Below are positions 45,000 to 59,517 of a stretch of DNA of 64,000 bases, in pieces; the stretch's first letter is position 1, and every line of letters begins with the position of its first letter. The translations under genes were made by a program, and so were the position numbers. Origin of the DNA: Dolomedes plantarius (Eukaryota; Arthropoda; Arachnida; Araneae; Dolomedidae); contig OU015490.1 in the NCBI GenBank assembly GCA_907164885.2, positions 19,134,113 through 19,198,112 of the forward strand, read 5' to 3'. The notes beneath the pieces are model-generated. The model saw nothing but the letters and a program-made list of their open reading frames with translations, had not been told where the DNA came from and ran no database searches.

Positions 45000-45755
45000 A
45001 ACACGAATCAACACGTGGAGCACTGCTTATCAAAGAAGGCTCTTTGACAAGCTGAATTAATTATTATGCACACTATCACGAAACAACCAGTGATATATCT
45101 AGGACATGCTTGCACATGAATATACGCTTCACACATAAATATACGTGACACTTCACACATAAATATACGTTTGAGTTTGACCGATTGATACGTCCTCCCT
45201 AGAATCACTCCTGGAATTCGCAAATTCAATTCGAATAATCTAAGCCCCTCGTCAACAGCGCTTCTACCAATCCGAGGCGATAACAGGCCAATCCTGGCGC
45301 CCGCTCGTCACCTTGCAATACGTCGGCCACATCAAAGGAACGAGGAGAAGGGGGAAAAAAACTTCTTTTCCAGCGATCTGCCCCTCCCCGCATCTGGCCG
45401 TGCGCCAAGTGCGGGATTTGTGGCAAAAAAAAAGAAGAAAAGAAAAAGAAAATGTCGTTTGCGAGTTTCTTCCTCCCCTCCCCCTTCCCACCTTTCTCTG
45501 CTGGAACTTCCCTCGCTGGTTTAGAGAGAGGGGCAGACGATGTTGTGTTGTGTTGTGTCGTGTCACGATATTGTTCGGAAATACTGCTTATCTTGCTCTC
45601 AGCTGCAGCAGCTATGCATGCGAGAATTCAGCAAAGTTTGAAAAAAAAAATATGTGTATAAGTGAATAATATCAAGAAATTCGAACTTAAATTTTAAGAG
45701 AGTATTTACATTAAACTATTAGTTAAGAAAACAATATCTTTCGAATTGAATATGT

Positions 45756-45758
<3 letters not shown>
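45000..45758. other. no gene recognised
   Basis: Open stretches at 45226-45669 on both strands overlap and lack domains; the region is GC-richer and purine/pyrimidine-skewed, which explains the long frames. Confidence 0.4.
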
Positions 45759-45796
<38 letters not shown>

Positions 45797-45798
<2 letters not shown>

Positions 45799-45886
45799 GT
45801 GATTTCCGCTTATAAGAATCACGTTTGTTATTACTGTTTTTGATTCTTATAGCCGAAATTTAGGTTTTTGGACAGGCACAAACACA

Positions 45887-45962
<76 letters not shown>

Positions 45963-46802
45963 AGACAATTTACCATAAAATACTCTTTAATTTACGTTAA
46001 TTATATTTTATTAAAATTATTTTTTATAATTTTAAAAGTACAACTTAATTTCTAGACCTATAAGTAGATACTCACAATTATGGTAAAAGAAGAAAAATAT
46101 CCAATATTTGTTACAACAAACCTGCTTAACAGTTTTAACATTTCAACTACAGGAAGGGAGCAAGAAAAAGTTTTCTATGGTAGTTTGACGTAATGAAGTT
46201 TTCAGGGGGCTGTTTATACCTATTTCAATACTAATAGTCTCAGACGAAGATTCACCTTCTAGCTTACGTTTCACGGTTTGATAACGTGCTGAATCTACTA
46301 ATGTCACGTTTGCCTTAGTGGACACTCCGCCGAAGATTTGTGTTTCAGGGTCCAGGAAGCCGCAACCAGGATGCGAGAGGTGGAAAAAAGAGTTTGTCTT
46401 TGTTTGTTAGTGGAGAAAAGTGAAATCGGACCCAGACGGGTAAAGATGCCCCCGGTTCAAGCTAATAGGACAGTGTTGTGCTAAAGCGTTTAAAGGAAAA
46501 CTATTATGTTATGTCTAACAAAGAAAGGGGCGTATTTTAAGACTGTATTCCATCCCATCTTATCACTCTTTCTTTAAAAAAAAATAAAGAAAGAACTTCG
46601 TGCTTTTTGAGGGTTTAAGTTGCATTTTTGCAAAAATGAAAGGAAAGCGAAGAGTGTAAGCTGATTCTTAAAACCGGTGGATTGATTCTTTAAAGCGATA
46701 ATTTTAACATGGAAATAATACATTTGTTTTTGTTTTTGCGATATTGATTCTTATAAACGGTTGATTCTCATAACCACTGATCACTATAAGCGGTGGTTAC
46801 TG
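45797..46802. mobile_element. Tigger/pogo-like element, family A, copy 2
   Basis: Same ends and interior as 17763-18622; TA follows the right end. Longer mainly because of a (TA)n array at 45889-45959. On the minus strand 46325-46143 encodes a short frame ending LRQTTIENFF, similar to the QTKITDFF-type C-terminus of Tigger transposases. It is the only coding trace. Confidence 0.8.
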
Positions 46803-46806
46803 TATA

Positions 46807-47199
<393 letters not shown>

Positions 47200-47202
<3 letters not shown>

Positions 47203-47985
47203 TGTGTGTGTGTGTAAGTAATTCGAAAGAAAGTTTTTTTAAATTTTTTTTATTTAAAATTTTAATGTAAATATTTGCACAGTAAGGTACAGAATGCAGC
47301 GCTACATAATAACAGTTTAAATCTTTACGTTATGCGCGTAAACAAGAAATATAATTTTGCTTAAAAATGTCGGCACTGTTGACGAAGGGACATAAAACTT
47401 TTCTCGGACTGCTCTCATGGTTTGGATCCCAGTTTAGATGACATGAAATTAATTTCCAAGACATGCAGGGATACCAAAGAAAGAAGAAAATAAAACACTA
47501 AAATTTTTAAGTTTATTGATTTCCTATCGTTTGCAGCGGCTCCGATAAGATGACTGAACGGATTGTTGCTTCTGAGAGATGCGTGATCTTTAACACGTCG
47601 AACTGCCAAGCTATTTTGGTAGAAACCGGTCACTGACGCCAACTTCAGTTAGCAGCATTTCCTAGAACAGAGAATAATGGAGTTGTTTCGTTTTAATCTA
47701 TTTCTACTCTTAAACTATACCATCATTCTTTACATTTAAAGTCATGGACGTATATCGCTGCATTTTGCGAACCGACATAACTTCAATGAGGTGTCATTTT
47801 TTTTTCATGTTGGCCGATTACTTGTTTCGTTTTTAAAACTGACGAGTGACTATTCACCTAATTTTTGAATTAATGTGCCGTAAATTTGCGATTGTATGTC
47901 TAATATATACAAAAAGAGCGTAATGACCAAAACACTTTTTCTTTTTTTTTAGGGGGGGGGGGGTCAAATAAATGCGCTTCCATAA
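47200..47985. other. no gene recognised
   Basis: No coding signature; the 75-codon minus-strand open stretch at 47415-47642 has no domain. Confidence 0.4.
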
Positions 47986-47989
47986 CGCC

Positions 47990-48290
47990 AAAAGCCTGTT
48001 AACACTAAATCCGGAGCTTTACGTAGCGTCGGCGTTAAAATTTTATCCAATCATAATGACCACGTGATACGTCAAACCAATCACAGGTCATGTCAACAAT
48101 CTTGGAGTAGTGCAAAGTAACGCTCCGGATTCACTGTGAACGGGCCCTGTTCACATTGCATGCAGAGCAGAGTAGCGTTCCTTCTCTGTTGACTTGACTC
48201 GTGATTGGTCTGACGTATCACGTGGTCATTGCATTGAGCTTACTGATCGGTTAAAATTTGTAACGCTAACGCTCCCAGCAAGACCGGCTT
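47990..48290. repeat. MITE family Q, two copies back to back
   Basis: First copy 47990-48150 (GCCTGTTAACACTAAATCCGG ... ACGCTCCGGATTCACTGTGAAC, inverted ends), second 48147-48290 (GGCCCTGTTCACATTGCATGC ... GCTAACGCTCC). Both carry GTCAACA/CACGTGAT/TGATTGG words. Confidence 0.7.
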
Positions 48291-48354
48291 AACCTTTCCC
48301 TTACGGAGTGGGATAGTATGTATCCCATGAAAACGGGTCCAAAAATGAATATAT

Positions 48355-48355
48355 A

Positions 48356-48430
<75 letters not shown>
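48355..48430. repeat. (TA)n microsatellite
   Basis: About 37 TA units directly left of the element starting ACTAGCTG. Confidence 0.97.
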
Positions 48431-49126
48431 TAGCTGAAAACCCGCGCTTCGCTACGGAGTACATTCAAATTAAATACAACGGTCAACGTATGCAATTTAT
48501 GCCAAAAAATAAATGTATATATTTATAATAAATGCGATGATCAATGTATACAATTGATGTAAAATATATATCTATCTATATATATATATATATTTATAAA
48601 AAAATCGTAAGGGATATGCATTTTTTTTGGATAATATCCAATCGTCTGCTGCATTAGAAAGAGAAAAAATTATTTTTTTTGTCTATTTAGTTGTTACGCA
48701 CGTGACGATAAATTTATTGAAAGTACCAGAAAAAGAAATCACGTGATCAGCATTTAATAAATTAAATTCCAAAAATTAATATTTAAAAATTCACCAAAAA
48801 TCAGGAAATGGAGGTAAAAATTCGAAAAAAATTTCATTTTGAAGGAATTTTTAGGATCTTTCTCGTGATATAAATTTTATAACCCTCAATGTATTATTTT
48901 AAATGCAAACGTAAAAAAAGTTTAAAAAACAGCTTAAAAATTTAATTTAAAAAAATCTAAGAAGAATTTTTGAAAAATCTTTCTTAGTGCACCCCTACAC
49001 TATTAGAAGAATCACCATGCAAAATTTCAGCCCTTTAAGTCCAGCGGTTTGGTCTATGCGTTGTATGTCAGTCAGTCAGTCAGTGAATGAATGAGTCAGT
49101 TACGGAACTGTTTTATATATATAGAT
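48431..49126. mobile_element. second element with ACTAG...CCCGCG start and TATATATAGAT end
   Basis: Starts ACTAGCTGAAAACCCGCGC and ends (GTCA)n-rich text plus TTTTATATATATAGAT. The GTCAGTCAGTCAGTCAGTGAATGAATG run near 49069-49095 is a simple repeat just before the end. Non-coding. Confidence 0.55.
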
Positions 49127-49749
49127 AATTATATTGAAAGTTTTTTTTTAATGTGGTCATAGAACAATAAATTAAAGTAAATAATGAAAACAAGTATAAA
49201 TTGTGCGAAAAAAAAATTCCTATTTTATTTAACAAAAAAAGCGAAAGAGTCGCTTCTCTAAAAGTTTTCAGTTAGCTAAAATTTTGTATCAGGCGAAGAA
49301 AAACTAATTTTGCCACTTTTGTCTGGTCCCACGCATTATTTACGAGCATCTTAAAATGACTTTGAAAATATTTTGTCCCTCGAGTGTGTTTCCTCGTAAT
49401 GACTCAATGGTGTTTCAGACCACGCCGAGAGGTGGCGCTATAGAGGCTTCCTCCGATTTTGATTTCGGTCTCGTACAGGGAGGAATGGAAGCGCACAATG
49501 GTGTTGTGTGTTCTGTAATTGGGGTATGCAATGGGTTTTTTTTTTAATTATTATTTATTGTAAGTTCAATAAATCGTTAAAAGATATTGCGGCGTCAGAA
49601 GTGAAACCTTCTGTGAAACCAAATATATAATTGCTTATTAAAAAAATACTTTATATAATTTCACAGAGTTTGTCTCTCTGAAAAAATTTAAATTTAAAGT
49701 ACGATTAATTTGCACGATTTCTGCCTAATTTGCCCAGTTTTTTTCACTT

Positions 49750-50090
49750 GGGGGGGGCCGTTTTTTTTTGGGGAGGGGGGGGGGGGGCTCACGTAAGCTT
49801 TGGCAAGTTTTTGGTGCTGTTTCATAGGCCAAACGATTTTTTCTTCAATCGTTAAAGTTGTATATTTCTAAGTAAAAATTATAGATATTAAATTATTAAC
49901 AGTAAAAACAGAACAACTCGTATTCAGGACTACATGGTAGGGGGTTGACAGAGTCAGTAGCACATCGCAGCGAACTCTCTTGCTTGCACGTTATCTGTTT
50001 TTCATAAGCATTGCTCTGATCCCCTCTCCTTCCCCCTTGGCAGCAAAACTTGTCACCCCCCCCCCCCCCCGAAAGCACTGAGATTCTCAA
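49750..50090. repeat. dispersed repeat G, copy 3
   Basis: GGCCAAACGATTTTTTCTTCAATCGTTAAA, AGTCAGTAGCACATCGCAG, ATAAGCATTGCTCTGA, CCCTTGGCAGCAAAAC; G and C tracts at both ends. Confidence 0.7.
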
Positions 50091-50094
50091 ATTT

Positions 50095-50590
50095 TAGAAA
50101 CAACTTTCGATTCAGAGAGTGTTTGATCGCCAAACATTTTCGTTTGGGCGCCCTTTGTAAAGTAGTTATGAACATTTCAACTTTTGGCGGGAAAAACACC
50201 CAATCGCCCCCCGAGATATTTAAAGTTTGGAAACAGCATTCGTTCGAGCGTGTTTGTACGCCACAAATTTTTGTTTGAGCGCCCTTTCTAAATGAGTTAT
50301 GAGAGCTTCAACTTTTTGCGTGAGAAACACCCAACCCTCCCGACATTGCGGTATTCAAACTTTGAGAACGGCACAAACGGCGATCAAACAAAAAATTTTT
50401 GGCTTTCAAAAGACGCTCAAACGAACGCCGTTTTCAAAATTTGAGTATTCCAAACTAGGAGGGGAGGGGGGGGGGATTTTGTGAGATTTTCCCTCCAAAA
50501 ATTGAAATGCCTCATAATTCTTTTACAAAGAGCGCTCACAAACAAACATTTTCGGCTCTCAAACGATTGCCATTTTAAAAATTAATTGAT
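50095..50590. repeat. two ~125-bp direct repeats followed by inverted copies
   Basis: 50100-50225 and 50225-50350 share TTTGATCGCC/TTTGTACGCCA, TTTTCGTTTG-GCGCCCTTT, AGTTATGA and GAAAAACACCCAA. The stretch 50370-50580 carries the complements (GGCTTTCAAAAGACGCTCAAACGAA; CCTCATAATTCTTTTACAAAGAGCGCT). Non-coding; includes a G tract at 50460-50475. Confidence 0.65.
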
Positions 50591-50929
50591 GAAACCAATC
50601 CAACGTTCATACTTTCATGTCAATCTTTGCAATAATGCCTTTTAATCGCAGGAGCAAGCACTGGATCATAACGGTCCATAGTCGATTGTTGTTTCATCAC
50701 AAAAAAAGGGTAAAATAAATGAGTCAGTGACAGTCTAACTGCAGCAGAAATACTCTTGAATGATTACACAATTATTTCACGCCAATCATAACGATGACTC
50801 GGAGAATATTCTACCTCATATGTCCTTTAAAAGCTCCATCTGCCATAATCCCTTCAACCATGTTTATTTGAATTGTAGCCACATGGAAAATAACAACATT
50901 TTGAGTTATTTTAGACCCCCCCTCCCTTC

Positions 50930-51479
<550 letters not shown>

Positions 51480-51480
<1 letters not shown>

Positions 51481-52340
51481 AATGGTAACGTAATACTTGA
51501 ACGCCCCCTAAAAACAAAATAGTCCGAATTTTCATCGAAACCCTATCAGATACGAAGCCATCTGCAGTCACAGTAATTACTACAAATATCTATGATCCGG
51601 CGAACAATGGAGGTAACCGCAAAGAAAAACCAGGACTGCAACGGCCCTCCCAGACACGAAGCCCTAGGAAGGCGTTCTTTGTGACGTCACGGTTCGTAAC
51701 CGAGTTCTCAAATATCCAGGCTGACTCATAAAGGCTCCCAAACTCGCCAAATGATTGACTATGATGGTATGCTTCATTAGAGTGGAGATGTGAATACATT
51801 GGGGTAAAACACATGCCGTAATAGTTAATAATACTTTAATTAACTGTCATTGAATTAATTAAACATGAGTAAAATAAACATGATTCAATATAGTGCATAT
51901 AGAAGGTTAACAACAACACAAAATCTACGTTCCTAACATCGCGGCATACACTGCAGAGCTTCAGGAAGAGTAGTGGTAACTATAGTACATGGGCCGGGCC
52001 CTCCACTGTAGGATGATATAGCAATGCATAAAACTTCAGTGATCGATTAAAAAACGAAAGTAGGAAGGAAGATAGAAAGTGGGGAAAACAAAAAGCTTCG
52101 ATAGTACAAGTAAAGTTAAAATATGGAGGTAAAAAGAGACTGAGCGAACAAAGAACAGGACAAACAATTAAAAGTGACGAGCAGGAATGGCCACTGCAGG
52201 CCTAAATATCTATTCCCATTTATAGCAGTCACTAGTCGTCACGTGAACTCTGACGTCATCTCTGGCAGAAAATCTGTATACAGCTGTACTTCTTCAGAGA
52301 GATATTTGGTCGAAAGAACGAGTAAGAAATACCAACAAAA
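51480..52340. other. no gene recognised
   Basis: No domain-bearing frame; no terminal repeats found. Confidence 0.4.
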
Positions 52341-52344
52341 GCCG

Positions 52345-53020
52345 TATATTTAAGTTGCTAAGCCGATTCCGAGAGAAAACTACTGCATCCATTTACTTCA
52401 TTTTGGTCTTAAACGAAAGATTTTAATTTAGATATGTGTCAAATTTGGTTTTTGTAACTGCAATTTCTATTAATGAGCGATGAATTTGCAATTAAAAATT
52501 GTTTTCTGCGCATGCTCAGTGACATGTTTAAATCTGGCTTTAGATACTGTGGTGACTCTATGTAGTACATAAATATTTTCGACTCCAAAATTTCCCTGTT
52601 TTGGATTGGCAACACTGTCTTTTTATGTTGGCGCGTTTTGGTTCTCTTTGCTAGCTGCAAAGATGTTTTTCGCTTAGCTAGAGGCAATTAGCAATCAGTA
52701 CATCAATATACGCCTCAATACTAACGGCACGAGGCCGCTTAAACACGTTTATTTGTTTATTCCGAGGAATATCTGTCTGCCATTTTTATCTTTAATTCTG
52801 TTTGTGAGGTATTAGAATTAAAAGTGACGAAAATTGTTTATTGAGTCACCCTATTTCTTTTGACTGGGTTCCATAGTCATTTTTTAGAGTGTATTTCTCT
52901 CTTCTTAATATTATGATTTTCACCATTTGGCGATGATGTGTTGAGTATAATGTGAGTATTATTACATTTATTTACTATCCAGCCGTCATGTTTTGAAGGC
53001 CAGCAACTAGTATTTTTCTA
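52345..53020. repeat. segmental duplication, copy 1 (empty site)
   Basis: Shares TTAAGTTGCTAA-CCGATTC, GCATCCATTTACTTCATTTTGG, CTGCGCATGCTCAGTGACATG, TTGTTTATTCCGAGGAAT, TTGAGTCACCCT and TTGGCGATGATGTGTTGAGT with 54300-55325 in the same order. At 52907 the text runs CTTCTTAATATTATGATTTTC without interruption. Confidence 0.85.
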
Positions 53021-53799
53021 AATTGTCGTGCGTCGAAGTTTACTGCCGCGTGAGCAATTGGTTTACCAGGCACCCATGCAGGTTTCTAATTCCAGGCCCA
53101 ACGATTTCCCAGAAGCCTTATTTATCTTCCAAAGACCTCCACATCTGGACGCGGAAATTCGAAACTGGGCTTGGCGCTCCATCCCCCTCCCGGGGGTGGG
53201 GGTGGGTTGAAAAAGGTTTTCTTTTCGAGAACTTTCGCGGTTATTCTTCCGTTTCAAAGGGTTTACCGACCCGGGAGAACAAGCTGCGAAGGCGATTGTG
53301 TGACTTGTTCGTAGGGGGCTATCGCGTCCGCGAACAGCTAATAATTCACTGTCAGAAAAGGGGGGGGGGGGGCTGTCCACCCCTTTCGGTTGCCATTCCA
53401 GTTCCAGGCCTGTCGAAGTGATTGCCACAGTTTTTTTTTTTTAGTAATCAGGCTTTGGAGTCCGAAAAAAAAGGAATAGGCCTAAGTTTGTTCTTTTTTT
53501 TTTTGGATCGATACAAAGAAGCTAATATAACCTTGAGAATCGTATTTATTATCTATGCTTATTTAGAAAATAACTTCTCTCCTGATATTTTACACCAGTC
53601 CCCCCCCCCCCCCCCCACACACACACCAAGAAAAAAAGGAAAGCTTTCTTAGAAAAATGAATGCCCAAGCATCGAAGTCGTTGATTTTACTGCCTCACCT
53701 CCAGCTTTGGTCAGTATCCATCAGCAGAGCTTAGCCGAAGCATTGTGACTTCTTATGCAAGTTTTAAAAATGGCGCCTTTTCAAATTTTCGGAGAAACT

Positions 53800-53930
53800 C
53801 TGATGGCCTGTTCACATAGAATCCGTCAGCGTAAGCGTTGCGCCTATTGACATATTTTAAACCAATCACAGGTCTTAACGATTTCGTGGCTAATCGTTAC
53901 GGAGTGCAATTAAAATTAAAAAAAAATAAT
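53800..53930. repeat. MITE family Q, partial copy
   Basis: GGCCTGTTCACATAGAATCCGTCAGCG ... AACCAATCACAGGTC; the remainder is lost. Confidence 0.55.
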
Positions 53931-54811
53931 AATAAATCTTTCAATCTAGGTCGGCCATTTTTGCACACATTTTCTCCAAAGGTTAACGCTGAGTGCTCGA
54001 ATCTACTAATAGGGTTGGTAAACGCCAGCCTTAACATATCCTATTCTTGTGTTTATATCTTTTAATAAATGAATAAAATCAGCAATGAAGTCAGAATTTG
54101 TTAGAACCTAAATTTAATATGTTCCTGACACTTTGATTTAATATTTAAAAAGTTGAAAAAAAATTAAAATTCTAGCAAGGGTGCCTCAAGTTATTTTAAT
54201 CTCATTCCCGAGAATGTCGCTAACATATAAAAAAAGGGGGGGGGAAAAAGGTTGGGAATCCCTGTGCTAACAGGTGCAGGAAATAGCTTCGAATATTTCT
54301 ATGTTTAAGTTGCTAATCCGATTCTTTGGGCAGTCCGTGAGTAAAAACTGCTGTATCCATTTACTTCAATTTGGTCTGAAACGAAATATTTTAATCTACA
54401 GATGCGTCACATTCGGTTTTTGCAACCGCAATTTCTATTCATTAACGATAATTTACAATTAAAAACAACTGCCTTCTGCGCATGCTTAGTGACCTGTTTA
54501 GATCTGGCAATAGATACCCACTAAGCACGAGGCTGCATAATTAAACACATCAATCTGTTTCTGCGCATGCTCCGTGACATGTGTATACCTGGCTGTAGAT
54601 ACTCACTAAGCAGGAGGCCGAATGAACACGTTAATTTGTTTATTCCGAGGAATCTCTCTTGCTCTCTATTTCTGCCATTTTTTTTAATTATGTTTGTGAG
54701 ATATAGAATTAAACCTGACGGAAATTGTTTATTTCGCGCTGTTGAGTCACCCTCTTTCTTTTTATTGGGTACCATAGTAATTTTCTAAAGTGTATTTCTT
54801 TCTTCTTAATA

Positions 54812-55028
54812 CAGTGGAATCTCGATCGATCGTTTACATACATACATACATATATATACATACATACATTCATATATATACATACATACATACATACATA
54901 TATATACATACATACATATATATTCATATAAATACATACATACATATATATACATACATACATACACATATATATACATATATACATACATACATATGCA
55001 TATATATATACACATACATATACATATA
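54812..55028. repeat. MITE B left end plus (CATA)n/(TATA)n array
   Basis: 23 bp of MITE B start (CAGTGGAATCTCGATCGATCG) continue into about 190 bp of ACATACATAC/ATATAT repeats, then the complete MITE B. Confidence 0.9.
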
Positions 55029-55202
55029 CAGTGGAATCTCGATCGATCGTTTTCGGATCCATCGTTTTTTCCGTATGTGTCGTTCATTTTATCCAGTCCC
55101 AACGATCCTATTGCTTTGTTATGTTTCCGCATCTATCGTTTTCCCGCATTTATCGTTCATTTCAATCGGTCCCTTGAAAAACGATAGATAGAGATTCCAC
55201 TG
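55029..55202. mobile_element. MITE family B, complete copy 3
   Basis: 174 bp, CAGTGGAATCTCGATCGATCG to its complement GATAGAGATTCCACTG, followed by TA. Best preserved copy. TTTTCGGATCCATCG and the internal ATCTATCGTTTTC/GAAAAACGATAGAT complements. Confidence 0.9.
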
Positions 55203-55325
55203 TATTATGATTTTCAACATTTGGCGATGATCTGTTGAGTATAATGTGTGTATATTTACTATTATTTTACGTGTGTATATGTACGTATATTTACTATCCA
55301 GCGTGTTTTGAAGGCCACCAACTAG

Positions 55326-56030
55326 TTTTATCATTATTTATTTGTTCATTTATCATTTCTTCGGATTTAGACAAACGCAAGTAAAGAATTCGACGAGAAA
55401 TCTATTTACATTTGGAACTCAATAATTCTAAGTAAAACACTATGCCAATTGAAAGAGTAAGCGTGATAATAATCAAAATATTTCTTTCGAGATCTTCAAG
55501 CTTTCGAAATCACTGGTCTTGCATGCCCGGGCAATTCATTTCTATCGCGGTCAGTGGAGCAATTTATATTTGCTCTAAAGATGCATCGAGCAAGTGTAGG
55601 GGGAGTAGGACAGAAAAAGTAGGGGTCGGTTTTCGTTCTCGCGGCTCCCTTTGAAGTCACGTTCGAATTTTCTGCCGGGGGTCCGGCGCTGCTAAGCACC
55701 TGCTGGCTTCCGTTTTTTTGTTTATCTTGCGTGAGGGGGATTATGAACCACCTGTCAACCACAGCTGTGATACCACGCTTCTCGCGGATCACGTATTGCA
55801 ATTAATGACTCGGGCGAGATGTTGCCATGCCAACTGCCAACCGGCGCTTTTACTGCTTGTGGTGAAACAAACCTCCATGCCGAAAATATATGCCGGTTTC
55901 AAAAACGGACCTTGATATCTGTTTGGTTCTCCGTAGAATAAGACTTACGTACAGGGTGGTGACATGCACAGATTTTTCCCCTAGCATACCGTCATTGGAA
56001 AGAGAATAAATCTTGCGTAAGTTCCTAGAG
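55326..56030. other. no gene recognised
   Basis: Overlapping open stretches on both strands, no domain; GC-richer patch near 55600-55900. Confidence 0.4.
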
Positions 56031-56347
56031 CAGTGATTCTCAACCACTGTGCCGCGGCACATTTGTGTGCCGCCAAATTCTTAAAGTGTGCCGCCAAATT
56101 TTAAAAATGTATATAGTAAAAATTATAATGCTTTTTTTTATTACGAGTAAAGTTTGTTTAAATTAGAGAAAAGTACACTGTAAAAGAAAACTGTTGTTTT
56201 TACAGTTAAATGACATATTTTTAACTGTTTTTATCCGTTTTAAGTAAACAACTTTTAAACTGATCTTTTTCTTTGTGTGCCGCCAAATTTGGAACTCGTT
56301 AAAAGTGTGCCGCGACAAAAAAAAAAAAAAAAGGTTGAGAATCACTG
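56031..56347. mobile_element. hAT-type MITE, 317 bp
   Basis: Ends CAGTGATTCTCAACC and GGTTGAGAATCACTG are perfect inverted repeats of 15 bp. TCCTAGAG before and TCCAAGAC after could be a diverged 8-bp duplication. GTGTGCCGCCAAATT occurs three times inside. Non-coding. Confidence 0.8.
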
Positions 56348-56371
56348 TCCAAGACACTTCACATTGCGTCA

Positions 56372-56524
56372 GTGGCGCACCCATCATTTTTTCTTGGGGG
56401 GGGGCGGCGAAATGAACCGATAAAAATATTTATAATGCATGGGGGGGGGGCGATATGAACGGTTAATTTCTTTGTAGGGCCAGGGCCCCTTGCCCCCCCC
56501 CCCCATCCTGGGTGCGCAACTGCA
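56372..56524. mobile_element. C/G-tract MITE (family P), copy
   Basis: CAGTGGCGCACCCATCATTTTT to CTGGGTGCGCAACTG, with G tracts (56395-56404, 56440-56449) and a C tract (56492-56503). Confidence 0.75.
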
Positions 56525-56879
56525 TTGCGTACTAGGGATTTCATTCGCAACTTAAGCCTAGTGCTGCTTCATAATCTTTTCAATTAGACTTGTTTTCCCG
56601 TTTCTTTGATTTCGAAACATTTCTTAGCCTTCAAAATGCCATTTTGGGTCCCTACACAGACTTTTCACTACTTCGATATTATTAAAGCCAACTAAACCAT
56701 CCTTCAAAATAAAGTTTTTGCTTCCGATCTTCTGCAGAAGTCGAATCATTACTTTTTTAATAGAATGACTCAAAGAACTGACATTAAATATAAACGCATA
56801 GACGTAGCGTCGGGGCAGCACGTGAACCTCCCCCCCCCCCTAACTTAACTCGAAATAAATTGAAACATTAATAGAAGTT

Positions 56880-57240
56880 CATTTAAAATCGGAAAATTGT
56901 ATAAAACTTTTAAGAAAGTAGATTTTTTCCCGGTTTTTCAAACTGTGAAACTGAAGATTCCGATTATGCCTTTAGCCTCAACATAGTTTTTAACAAGGAC
57001 ACGATCCATAAAAAAAATTTGATGCTATATTTCTTACCTCATTTTATTTATATTATATTTATTTTTTTCTCATTGTATAGGTTTTGAATATTACTCAAAA
57101 ATCAATTCTATTGTTATTCAATTAAAAAAATAATATATCATATTTTAAAGACCGTCCGGCAGTCAATGCGCTGAGGAGGGTCCCGACTGAATTCAATTCG
57201 TTCAAAAGTTTGAATTCAAAAGTTAGAAACACGCTACGCC
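56880..57240. repeat. dispersed repeat F, copy 2 (inverted relative to 26270-26600)
   Basis: CAAACTGTGAAACTGAAGATTCCGATTATGCC ... GACTGAATTCAATTCGTTC ... AAAGTTAGAAACACGC, complementary to copy 1 over about 330 bp with scattered changes. Confidence 0.75.
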
Positions 57241-57389
57241 TATGCATATACATATAAAGTTTTAACATTCCGAAAAATTGAATCAATATCCTACATTCAG
57301 CTAACGTCCTTTGTTGCTGACTTGGAAAAAAAGAAAAAAAGAAGCTTAATTTTGGGGGGAGAGGGGAAATTTGTTAAAAAATGTAGATC

Positions 57390-57560
57390 TGAATCCGGAA
57401 TGTTCCGTAACGCCGGCGTTAAAAACTTTAACCAATCCCAGAGCTCAATTGATTGACCACGTGATATGTCAAACCAATCACAGGTCATGTCAACAATCTC
57501 GGCGTCAACATAGTAACGTAAAGAAACGCTCCATATGCAACGTGAACAGGCCTTAAGTCG
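57390..57560. repeat. MITE family Q, copy
   Basis: AATCCGGAATGTTCCGTAACGCC ... CACGTGATATGTCAAACC ... CACAGGTCATGTCAACAATC ... ACGTGAACAGGCCTT. The last word is the family's inverted end. Confidence 0.75.
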
Positions 57561-57892
57561 GAATTATTTCCTGTTTGGAACAAAATTGGGAAAAAAAAAG
57601 AGTTAATATAAGATGATATGGATAAGAATGGTGTAAATAAGAGTTTCTTGAAATGAAGTAATAATTTAAGCTGTCATGTTCCTTTCAGTATTTCCTCTGA
57701 GAAATTACAAACTAATAAAACGAAGGAAATATCTACAACGGTAGAACAGGCAGTGAAATAATTTTTGTCGCCGCAATTTGGAACATTTGACCCGTCAAAT
57801 TTTAAAATGCGATCGCTTAAACTGTGCGATTTCTTCAAAATATTGAAAATATCTGTATATCTATATATCAATATCTCACCCTTTCTTTACTT

Positions 57893-59424
<1,532 letters not shown>

Positions 59425-59430
59425 TATGTG

Positions 59431-59437
<7 letters not shown>

Positions 59438-59505
<68 letters not shown>
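59438..59505. repeat. (TA)n microsatellite
   Basis: Lies between the right end of the Tc1 element and the LTR of the next element. Confidence 0.97.
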
Positions 59506-59507
<2 letters not shown>

Positions 59508-59517
59508 TAGCCATTAA

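Larger units (their letters stand above)
54300..55325. repeat. segmental duplication, copy 2 (MITE-occupied)
   Basis: Matches 52345-53020 but is interrupted at the TA of 54810-54811 by MITE/microsatellite sequence to 55202, after which the homology resumes at once (TTATGATTTTCAACATTTGGCG). Confidence 0.85.

Noticed and set aside
45226..45669. Open frames of 66-118 codons on both strands
   Set aside because: Mutually overlapping, low-complexity, no family features.
53023..53428. 132-codon plus-strand and 121-codon minus-strand frames
   Set aside because: Antisense overlap and a G homopolymer inside; no recognisable domain.
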